Shown: positions 1-5,311 of the stretch, one piece after another
Numbering within the stretch: the stretch's first letter is position 1
Layout: the number at the start of each line of letters is the position of its first letter
Notes under the pieces: model-generated
What the model was told of the DNA's origin: nothing
What the model saw: the letters and a program-made list of their open reading frames with translations, nothing else
The model's database searches: none
NCBI RefSeq assembly: GCF_014648555.1
Contig: NZ_BMRI01000017.1
Location: 1 to 45,569 of the forward strand
Length of the DNA stretch: 45,569 nucleotides
Direction: 5' to 3'
Source of the DNA: Kitasatospora griseola
GTDB taxonomy: Bacteria > Actinomycetota > Actinomycetes > Streptomycetales > Streptomycetaceae
Program-made: the position numbers and the translations under genes

Positions 1-58
1 CACAGCGCCGATGGTACTGCAGGGGGGACCCTGTGGGAGAGTAGGACGCCGCCGAACA
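1..58 (+). rRNA. rrf: 5S ribosomal RNA, 3' end (partial)
   Basis: The first ~58 bases match the 3' half of a streptomycete 5S rRNA, including the GGTACTGCAGGGGGGACC segment and the terminal GACGCCGCCGAAC that pairs with the 5' end in helix I. The 5' part lies outside the window. A strong terminator follows at once, so this is the distal end of an rRNA operon read on the plus strand. The exact mature 3' end (about 57-58) is inferred. Confidence 0.93.
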
Positions 59-66
59 ATTCTTCA

Positions 67-103
67 GAAGAAGCCCCCTGACGGGATGTCAGGGGGCTTC
101 TTC
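67..103 (+). terminator. Intrinsic terminator of the rRNA operon
   Basis: A perfect 16-bp stem (67-82 paired with 88-103) with the 5-base loop GGGAT, followed by GCTTTTC. It lies about 9 bases after the 5S rRNA and is the strongest hairpin seen in the window. Confidence 0.93.
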
Positions 104-114
104 GCTTTTCCGGA

Positions 115-135
115 CCGGAAATTTCCGGATACCCT
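115..135 (+). promoter_or_regulatory. Perfect palindrome and probable leaderless promoter of the PAP2 gene
   Basis: CCGGAAATTTCCGG (115-128) is a perfect 14-base palindrome between the rRNA terminator and the next gene. A -10-like TACCCT (130-135) ends 6 bases before the ATG at 142, so the transcript is probably leaderless and the palindrome would lie across the spacer. An operator role is inferred from position only. Confidence 0.4.
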
Positions 136-141
136 TCGCCA

Positions 142-1011
142 ATGCAGAACCTGACCTTGACCTGGCAAACCTCGGCCGCTGCCTCCGCGGCACTGTACGG
201 GGCGGCGTTCGCCGCCGGGCGGGTTGCTGCGAGCCGGGCCGGCAGTGGGCAGCGGAGGGGGCGGGTCGCGGCGGACGTGCTGCGGGAGGCGGGGACGCTG
301 CTGGCGCTGTTCGCGCTGTGGCAGGTGGTCGGGCACGTGTCGTTGATGGGGACGGACAACGCGTTGGACCGGGCGGCGTGGATCCACCGGACGGAGCTGG
401 ATCTGGGGTTGCCGGACGAGGCGTCCTGGCAGCAAGCCGTGGTGGGGCACCCGTGGCTGGTGCAGGCGGCGAACTACTACTACGCGACGATGCACTTCGG
501 CGTGATGCTGGTCGTGCTGCTGTGGCTGTTCCTGCGGCACCGTGAGCGGTACGCGTGGGTGCGGACGACGGTGGTGGCGACCACGGCGGTGTGTCTGCTG
601 GTCCAGTTCATTCCGGTGGCGCCGCCGCGGATGCTGCCGGGGAACGGGTTCGTGGATCTGGCGGCACAGTACGGGCAGTCGGTGTACGGCAACGCGGTCG
701 CGGGGGTGGTGGCGGACCAGCTGTCGGCGATGCCCTCGGTGCACGTGGCGTGGTGCGTGATCACGGCGGTGGCGGTGATCGTCGTCGCACGCGGGCCGTG
801 GCGGTGGCTGATGGTGCTGCATCCGCTGGTGACGGTGTGGGTGGTGGTGGTGACGGCCAACCACTTCTGGGCGGACGGGGTGGTGGCGCTGGCGATACTG
901 CTGACGGTGTACCTGCTGCAGGCGGTGCTGACGGGGTGGCGTCGGCCGGAGCCTGGGGATGCCGCGGCAGCGCGTCCGGAGGAGCGGGAGCCCAGCGCCG
1001 TGCAGAGCTGA
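142..1011 (+). CDS. PAP2-superfamily membrane phosphatase/phosphotransferase
   Basis: This 289-residue integral membrane protein carries the split phosphatase signature of the PAP2/Aur1-like superfamily: APPRMLP near residue 160, SAMPSVHVAW with His201, and NHFWADG with His241 and Asp245. In the family the two histidines and the acidic residue form a phosphohistidine centre that cleaves or transfers lipid-linked phosphate. Hydrophobic segments lie near residues 50-70, 118-135, 145-160, 205-225 and 228-262, and the C-terminus is charged and probably cytosolic. Type-2 phosphatases (lipid phosphatases) and inositol-phosphoceramide-synthase-like transferases share these motifs, so the substrate is unknown. 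No Shine-Dalgarno sequence precedes the ATG; a TACCCT hexamer 6 bases upstream suggests leaderless initiation. The gene is a single unit facing the ArsR-type regulator convergently. Confidence 0.85.
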   Translation: MQNLTLTWQTSAAASAALYGAAFAAGRVAASRAGSGQRRGRVAADVLREAGTLLALFALWQVVGHVSLMGTDNALDRAAWIHRTELDLGLPDEASWQQAVVGHPWLVQAANYYYATMHFGVMLVVLLWLFLRHRERYAWVRTTVVATTAVCLLVQFIPVAPPRMLPGNGFVDLAAQYGQSVYGNAVAGVVADQLSAMPSVHVAWCVITAVAVIVVARGPWRWLMVLHPLVTVWVVVVTANHFWADGVVALAILLTVYLLQAVLTGWRRPEPGDAAAARPEEREPSAVQS

Positions 1012-1020
1012 GGGCGGCGG

Positions 1021-1040
1021 GTTCCGGCGGGTTCCGGCGG
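1021..1040. repeat. Short 10-bp tandem repeat between convergent genes
   Basis: The unit GTTCCGGCGG occurs twice in tandem and is followed by a degenerate third copy. It fills the 31-base gap between the convergent PAP2 and ArsR-type genes. No function is evident. Confidence 0.6.
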
Positions 1041-1042
1041 GT

Positions 1043-1906
1043 TCAGCCGGGCTGGGCGGAGAGCAGGGCTTCGGCGAGGGCGGTGCGGTAGTAGCGGCCG
1101 GCGGCGCCGGAGCGGGCGTGGGAGACCAGGCGGGCGTCGAGCAGGACGGCGAGGTGGTCGCCGACGGCGGCGGGGCTGAGGCCGGTGAGGGTGGCGAGCT
1201 GGACGGTGTCGCGCGGGCGGTCCAGGCCGGCGAGCAGTTCGGCCCGGGCGCTGCCGAGCAGGCGGCCGAGGCTGGCGGGCGGGGTGCCCGGGGTGGGGAC
1301 GGGCGCGGCGGAGATCGGGTAGATCACGGCGACGCGGGTGGTGTCCTGGGCGATCCAGCCGTGGCGGGCGCCGGTGGGGACGAAGAGCAGTTCGGCGTCC
1401 GCGGGCTCGTCGGGGACGGTGAGCTGGAGCCGGCCGGTGGACAGCCAGCGGTGCCGCGGGCCGAGCGCGGGGAGGGCGGCGGGCCAGCCGTGGTGGTCGG
1501 CGAGACGGCGGCGGGCGGTGGCGTCGGCGCGGAGGGTGCGCAGGCGGGCCGGCCACTCGGGGTGGACGACGTGCTGCCAGGTCCATTGGAGGAGTTCGGC
1601 GAGCGCGGGGGCCAGGTCGAGCCCGGTGAGGTCGAGTCCGTACGGGGCGGCGTCGGGGTCGGGCGGGGGCAGCCGGAACTCGGTGGGCCAGCGGGCGGCC
1701 GTACGGGCGCGCAGCCAGTCGTCGAGGTGGGGTGCGGTGGCGAGGTGCTGCTGGAGTGCGGGCCGGTGGGTGGCGAGCCAGGCGCGGCGCCAGGGTTCGG
1801 GCCGGATCTCGGTGAGGATGCCGAGGGTGGCGACGGTCTCGACCAGCGGCGAGAAGGCAAAACGGCATGCGACGAGCGCCTCCGTGCTGACCTGCCACTG
1901 ACCCAT
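1043..1906 (-). CDS. ArsR/DUF5937-type winged-helix transcriptional regulator
   Basis: This 287-residue soluble protein has a winged helix at its C-terminal end (about residues 205-280: SARAELLAGLDRPRDTVQLA, then TLTGLSPAAVGDHLAVLLDA, then RSGAAGRYYRT). That arrangement matches ArsR-like regulators in which a ~190-residue N-terminal DUF5937-type domain precedes the DNA-binding part. No metal-binding Cys cluster of the classical ArsR type is visible, so it probably does not sense metal. A good Shine-Dalgarno (GGAGGA) precedes the ATG, and a palindrome overlaps it, which suggests autoregulation. It is monocistronic and convergent with the PAP2 gene. Family assignment is fairly secure; the signal and targets are unknown. 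Confidence 0.8.
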   Translation of the reverse strand: MGQWQVSTEALVACRFAFSPLVETVATLGILTEIRPEPWRRAWLATHRPALQQHLATAPHLDDWLRARTAARWPTEFRLPPPDPDAAPYGLDLTGLDLAPALAELLQWTWQHVVHPEWPARLRTLRADATARRRLADHHGWPAALPALGPRHRWLSTGRLQLTVPDEPADAELLFVPTGARHGWIAQDTTRVAVIYPISAAPVPTPGTPPASLGRLLGSARAELLAGLDRPRDTVQLATLTGLSPAAVGDHLAVLLDARLVSHARSGAAGRYYRTALAEALLSAQPG

Positions 1907-1908
1907 GC

Positions 1909-1927
1909 GTCTCCTCCGATCGGAGAC
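1909..1927 (-). promoter_or_regulatory. Palindromic candidate operator over the ribosome-binding site of the ArsR-type gene
   Basis: CTCCGATCGGAG (1914-1925) is a perfect 12-base palindrome nested in a wider inverted repeat (GTCTCC at 1909 and GGAGAC at 1922). It overlaps the Shine-Dalgarno of the minus-strand regulator starting at 1906, a typical place for an autoregulatory site. Binding is inferred. Confidence 0.4.
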
Positions 1928-2010
1928 AGTAGCAATCGGCCGGTGGGACGGGAGGGGATTGCGGGATCACCCGCCATCCGACCGGGCGGTGTGGTGGCCG
2001 TAAGGTGACG

Positions 2011-2047
2011 GTGCGGCCGAAGCCAGTTGCGTTGGCTTCGGCCGCAC
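2011..2047 (-). terminator. Intrinsic terminator after the ABC permease
   Basis: A perfect 15-bp stem (2011-2025 with 2033-2047) and a 7-base loop, 11 bases beyond the permease stop codon on the minus strand. The stem is symmetric, so it could also act on plus-strand readthrough. The rest of the 1928-2058 gap shows nothing recognisable. Confidence 0.85.
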
Positions 2048-2058
2048 CTGAATGTCGA

Positions 2059-3060
2059 TCAGCCGAGGCGGCGGTGCAGGCCCCAGGTGGTGAGAGCGGT
2101 CAGGGCGGCGGTGAGGGCCAGGAAGATCGCGGTCTCGATCCACTGGAACGGCCAGTAGCGGTCGGCGGGTTGGTAGTCGATGGCGACGTGCAGGTTCGCG
2201 TGGGCGAGGCAGTCCTCGGACGGGACATCGTGGCTGTTGTTCGCGCACGGCTGGGTGCCGAAGGTGAGGACGCGTTCGGAGCTGTCGCGGATCGGCGAAC
2301 TGTCGGAGAGCATCCACGCGTCGGGCACGGCGATGCCGGCGACGAAGGTGGCGGACGGCCCGTGGGAGCCGGTGAAGCCGAGCATCCTGGTGGACCTCAG
2401 GGTGGCGGCGTCCAGTGCGACCACGCTGTGCACGGGCTGTTCGAGGTGCGGGCGGACGGCGAGCGGGACGAGCACCTGGACGGCGGCGAAGACGGCCAGG
2501 GTGATGGCCATCGCGGCGACGGTGCGGCGCAGGAACAGGCCGAGGCAGGTGCCGAGGGCGACCGCGAACGCGGCGTAGCCGAGCGGGACGATGCCGCGGG
2601 AGGCGAACAGCAGCGGGGTGAAGCGGTCGTGGTTGAGGCGGTCCAGCGGGGAGGCGAACCAGGTCACCAGCAGGCTGAGCAGCCCGGTGACGGTCACTGC
2701 GGTGACGCCGACCAGCAGCAGTTTGACGGTCAGCCAGCGGCCGCGGCCGATGCCCTGGTTCCAGATCAGCCGGTAGGTGCCGGTCTCCAGTTCGCGGGCG
2801 ATCAGCGGCGCGCCCCAGAACGCTCCGATCAGGGCGGGCACCAGCAGGACCAGGGCGCTGCCGGTCCAGTAGGGGAAGGCGTAGGCGTCGAGCAGCTGGC
2901 TGCCGTCGGCGCAGCCGCCGTCGGGGCAGCCGGCCGTCAGGTCGTGGTACTTGTCCCGCAGGTCCAGGCCGGAGATCAGCAGGTAGGCGGTGGCGGCGAC
3001 GAGTACGGCCGCGGCCACCAGGAACTGGGCGCGGAACTGACGCCAGGTCAGCCAGGTCAT
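2059..3060 (-). CDS. ABC transporter permease (YtrA-type operon)
   Basis: This 333-residue membrane protein has about six hydrophobic segments (near residues 10-30, 67-85, 115-135, 155-178, 183-202 and 307-328), the layout of ABC-2-type permeases. It starts with ATG inside the ATPase stop codon (ATGA overlap), so the two are translationally coupled. Two extracytoplasmic stretches each contain a cysteine pair: GCPDGGC at about residues 44-50, and two cysteines about 13 residues apart near residues 268-281. These could form disulfides. With the GntR regulator and ATPase upstream it forms a three-gene exporter-type operon. YtrA-type operons elsewhere respond to cell-envelope antibiotics, but the substrate here cannot be read from the sequence. 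Confidence 0.85.
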   Translation of the reverse strand: MTWLTWRQFRAQFLVAAAVLVAATAYLLISGLDLRDKYHDLTAGCPDGGCADGSQLLDAYAFPYWTGSALVLLVPALIGAFWGAPLIARELETGTYRLIWNQGIGRGRWLTVKLLLVGVTAVTVTGLLSLLVTWFASPLDRLNHDRFTPLLFASRGIVPLGYAAFAVALGTCLGLFLRRTVAAMAITLAVFAAVQVLVPLAVRPHLEQPVHSVVALDAATLRSTRMLGFTGSHGPSATFVAGIAVPDAWMLSDSSPIRDSSERVLTFGTQPCANNSHDVPSEDCLAHANLHVAIDYQPADRYWPFQWIETAIFLALTAALTALTTWGLHRRLG

Positions 3061-3947
3061 CGCTGGGGCTCCAGGGCGGGTCGGGAGTCGGCGGAGGATT
3101 CGAGATGGGCGAGGACGAGGTCCTCCAGACCGATCGGGTCCATCACCCAGGACGGGTCGTCGACGGCGGCGTCGGCGCGGACCACGAAGGTGCTCTGGCG
3201 TTCGGTGTGCTCGGCGTGCACCACCCGCATGCCGGCCGGCAGGGTGTCGGCGTCGCGGCGGGCGGTGGTGAGCCGGAAGTGGGTGGCGAGCAGATCGTCG
3301 ATCTCGCCGTCGGCCCGGACGCGGGAGTCGGCCAGCACGATCAGGTGGTCGCAGACCCGTTCCAGGTCGGAGACCAGGTGGGAGGAGAGCACCACGGTGG
3401 CCTGCGACTCGGATTCGGCGACGAACTCCATCAGGCTCTGCAGAAAGGCGCGTCGGGCCAGTGGGTCGAGGGCGGCCACCGGCTCGTCCAGCAGCAGCAG
3501 TTCGGGCCGTTTGGCGACGGCGAGGGTGAGGGCGAGCTGGGCGCGTTGGCCGCCGGAGAGGCGGCCGGCCCGCTGGGTGGGGTCGAGGCCGAGTTGCCGG
3601 ATGCGGCGGTCGGCGAGTGCGGCGTCCCAGTGGGGGTTGAGGCGGGCGCCGAGGCGCAGGTGGTCGGCGACGGTCAGGGTGGCGTAGGTCGGGGTGTCCT
3701 GGGCGACGAAGCCGACCCGGGCGAGTTGGGCGCTGTCGGCGGCCGGGGGTCGGCCGAACACCTCGACGGCGCCGCTGGTGGGGGTGAGCAGGCCGCAGGC
3801 GAGCTGTAGCAGGGTGGACTTGCCGGCGCCGTTGGGGCCGACCAGCCCGACGACGCGTCCGGCGGGGACGGTCAGGGTGCAGTCGGCCAGCGCGGTGCGG
3901 CGGCCGTAGCGCTTGGTCAGCGCCCGGGTTTCGACGATCGCGGTCAT
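3057..3947 (-). CDS. ABC transporter ATP-binding protein
   Basis: A 296-residue nucleotide-binding subunit. It has Walker A GPNGAGKST (about 37-45), Q-loop VAQDT, the signature LSGGQ (about 129-133), Walker B LLLLDEP and the switch histidine in SSHLV. The last ~70 residues form an accessory domain, as in many exporter ATPases of the ABC-2 class. ATG start and stop codons overlap its neighbours by 4 bases on both sides, so GntR, ATPase and permease are co-transcribed and translationally coupled. It would power the permease encoded next, from the cytoplasmic face of the membrane. Confidence 0.92.
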   Translation of the reverse strand: MTAIVETRALTKRYGRRTALADCTLTVPAGRVVGLVGPNGAGKSTLLQLACGLLTPTSGAVEVFGRPPAADSAQLARVGFVAQDTPTYATLTVADHLRLGARLNPHWDAALADRRIRQLGLDPTQRAGRLSGGQRAQLALTLAVAKRPELLLLDEPVAALDPLARRAFLQSLMEFVAESESQATVVLSSHLVSDLERVCDHLIVLADSRVRADGEIDDLLATHFRLTTARRDADTLPAGMRVVHAEHTERQSTFVVRADAAVDDPSWVMDPIGLEDLVLAHLESSADSRPALEPQR

Positions 3948-4333
3948 CGCTCCTCTTCGACGGTGGTTCGGAAGGTCTGCTGGAAGAGGGCCTCGATGGA
4001 CTCCTGGTCCAGTCCGGCGGCCCGCGCCGAGGCCAGCCAGCGGCGCAACTCCTGCCGCAGCGGCTCGTGTTCGGACGTGGCGGGGTCGCCGAGGGTGCCG
4101 GTGACGAAGGTGCCGACGCCGGGCTTGGGGGAGACCAGGCCCTCGTTCTCCAGCTGGCGGTAAGCCTTGAGCACGGTGTTGGGGTTGATCGCGACCTTCG
4201 CCGCGACGTCCTTGACCTTCGGCAGCCGGTCGCCCTGGTGCAGCAGGCCCAGTCGGAGGGCCTGCCGCACTTGGTGGACCAGTTGCAGGTAGGGGGCGAC
4301 ACCGGACCGGGGCTCGATGTGGAACTCGATCAC
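3944..4333 (-). CDS. GntR-family regulator, YtrA subfamily
   Basis: This 129-residue protein has an N-terminal GntR winged helix (about residues 10-80: QVRQALRLGLLHQGDRLPKV, KDVAAKVAINPNTVLKAYRQ, LENEGLVSPKPGVGTFVTG). A short ~45-residue C-terminal helical tail follows in place of a large effector domain, the mark of the YtrA subfamily. It starts with GTG behind a GAGGTT Shine-Dalgarno and heads the exporter operon, with its stop overlapping the ATPase start by 4 bases. YtrA regulators usually repress their own operon. Tandem GCTAG motifs near the promoter at 4349-4361 are a candidate operator. Confidence 0.9.
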   Translation of the reverse strand: MIEFHIEPRSGVAPYLQLVHQVRQALRLGLLHQGDRLPKVKDVAAKVAINPNTVLKAYRQLENEGLVSPKPGVGTFVTGTLGDPATSEHEPLRQELRRWLASARAAGLDQESIEALFQQTFRTTVEEER

Positions 4334-4348
4334 CGCAACCTCATTTAT

Positions 4349-4393
4349 CTAGCTTCCTAGCACTATAGAACTGACGATCCGACGGGCCGTCAA
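4349..4393 (-). promoter_or_regulatory. Promoter and candidate operator of the GntR-ABC operon
   Basis: On the minus strand, TTGACG (4388-4393) is a -35-like hexamer. The -10 could be TTCTAT (18-base spacer) or TATAGT (20-base spacer, 4362-4367). Immediately downstream lie two direct GCTAG copies separated by GAA (4349-4361), in an unusually AT-rich patch before the GTG start at 4333. The motifs are seen directly; binding by the GntR protein is inferred. Confidence 0.5.
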
Positions 4394-4448
4394 GTAAAGG
4401 ATTGCGCAAGGGCGTTGACCAGCCAGAAGGCGAACGGGCGCAGACATG

Positions 4449-4488
4449 CCGAAGCCCGGGCGCCGTGGGGGTGGCGTCCGGGCCTCGG
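4449..4488 (-). terminator. Terminator-like hairpin after the acetate-type permease
   Basis: A 16-bp stem (4449-4464 with 4473-4488) containing one mismatch and one G-T pair, closed by an 8-base loop, 13 bases beyond the permease stop on the minus strand. There is no clear T run, as is common in streptomycetes. Confidence 0.65.
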
Positions 4489-4500
4489 GGACTGCGGCGG

Positions 4501-5055
4501 TTACTTGACCGGGAGTGCCACCCGGCCCCAGCGTCCGCCGGTGAGGGTGGCGGTGGCCCAGTACCAGGCGGCCAGGCCGGCCAGGGCGGCGAACCAGCTG
4601 CCGACCTTGCCCCAGCCGCCGGAGCCGCTGAGGACGCCGACGGCGTTGAGCACCAGGGCGAGGGTCAGCAGGCCGTACACCGCGCGGGCGAGCAGGCCGG
4701 AGCCCCAGGCGGCGGCGGTCAGGGTGAGCGCAAGCAGCGCCCACAGCAGCAGGAACAGGCCCGCGGTGTGCCGGCCCGCCGGGCCGGCCGCCGCCCAGGT
4801 CGCCCAGAAGGCGCCGAGGGCGGTGAAAGCGGTGCCGCTGAAGCGGTCGCCGCCGCGGAACTGCCACAGGCCGGCGACGAACAGCGTCACCCCGCCGACC
4901 AGGTGGGCCAGCGTGGCGGCGCCGCCGGTGGTGGTGCCGCTGAGGACACCGGTGCCGAGCAGGCCGTACGCGAGGAGGGTGAGACCGAGGGCCAGGTAGC
5001 CGAGCGGACCCGCGTCAGCGGATCGGGCGTTCGCCCCGGAGGCGTCATTGCTCAC
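4501..5055 (-). CDS. GPR1/FUN34/YaaH (SatP)-family acetate/succinate-type transporter
   Basis: A 184-residue hydrophobic protein with six predicted membrane segments. Its N-terminal PLGYLALGLTLLAYGLLGTG corresponds to the family's start (usually NPAPLGL). SatP-type proteins are small transporters for acetate and succinate. The expected length is ~190-200 residues, so it looks complete. It starts with GTG behind AAAGGAG with a 6-base spacing. The canonical Asn of the NPAPLGL motif is replaced (AGPLGY), which makes substrate assignment less certain. It is a single gene with its own terminator; the GntR operon promoter lies just downstream. Confidence 0.75.
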   Translation of the reverse strand: MSNDASGANARSADAGPLGYLALGLTLLAYGLLGTGVLSGTTTGGAATLAHLVGGVTLFVAGLWQFRGGDRFSGTAFTALGAFWATWAAAGPAGRHTAGLFLLLWALLALTLTAAAWGSGLLARAVYGLLTLALVLNAVGVLSGSGGWGKVGSWFAALAGLAAWYWATATLTGGRWGRVALPVK

Positions 5056-5144
5056 CGGAGGCTCCTTTCACTCTGCGCCAGGGCATGGCGAGATCGCGGT
5101 GAAGGGTGAGGTGTGCGAGGTGGTGCCGGGTGCCGGGTCGTGGG

Positions 5145-5163
5145 CGCACCGAAGAAGGGTGCG
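5145..5163. other. Small hairpin in the permease-osaC gap
   Basis: CGCACC and GGTGCG flank the 7-base loop GAAGAAG. It lies in the 256-base gap (5056-5311) between the permease start and the osaC stop. No open reading frame there looks coding. Function unknown. Confidence 0.35.
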
Positions 5164-5185
5164 GCGGCTGCGGCGAGATGAGAGA

Positions 5186-5206
5186 ACCGGCGGCTCAGCC
5201 GCCGGT
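5186..5206 (-). terminator. Possible terminator downstream of osaC
   Basis: A perfect 9-bp stem (5186-5194 with 5198-5206), all G-C except for one terminal pair, with the loop TCA. It lies about 105 bases beyond the osaC stop on the minus strand. There is no T run. It could instead be part of the putative transposon-end remnant beside it. Confidence 0.4.
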
Positions 5207-5208
5207 CG

Positions 5209-5262
5209 ATGCCCTCCGGGGTGGAAGCCCCCGGCGCCTACGGTCTACCCGGCGCCCGGGAC
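5209..5262 (+). mobile_element. Possible relic of an IS200/IS605-type right end
   Basis: The segment contains GGGGTGGAAGCCCCCGG followed by an imperfect GC-rich hairpin built on two GGCGCC motifs. GTGGAAGCCCC just before a GC hairpin is, from memory, typical of the 3' ends (tnpB/omega-RNA region) of actinobacterial IS200/IS605 elements. No transposase or TnpB coding sequence is present on either side. This may be a decayed end or a chance likeness. Confidence 0.25.
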
Positions 5263-5311
5263 TTGTACCCTTGTGAACCGCCCTGAGCGAGCAAGCGTGA
5301 GCAAACCGTGA

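Noticed and set aside
1338..1901. Plus-strand open frames opposite the ArsR-type regulator
   Set aside because: Arg/Ser/Gly-rich shadow frames without ribosome-binding sites; the minus-strand gene has a recognisable winged helix and start signals.
5160..5290. Structured minus-strand leader considered as a ydaO or cobalamin riboswitch
   Set aside because: The conserved core elements of those classes are not visible, and the segment is downstream of osaC rather than in front of a plausible target gene; the acetate-type permease start lies on the other side.
5048..5311. An 87-codon plus-strand frame in the permease-osaC gap
   Set aside because: No ribosome-binding site, low-complexity composition and overlap with hairpins; it looks non-coding.
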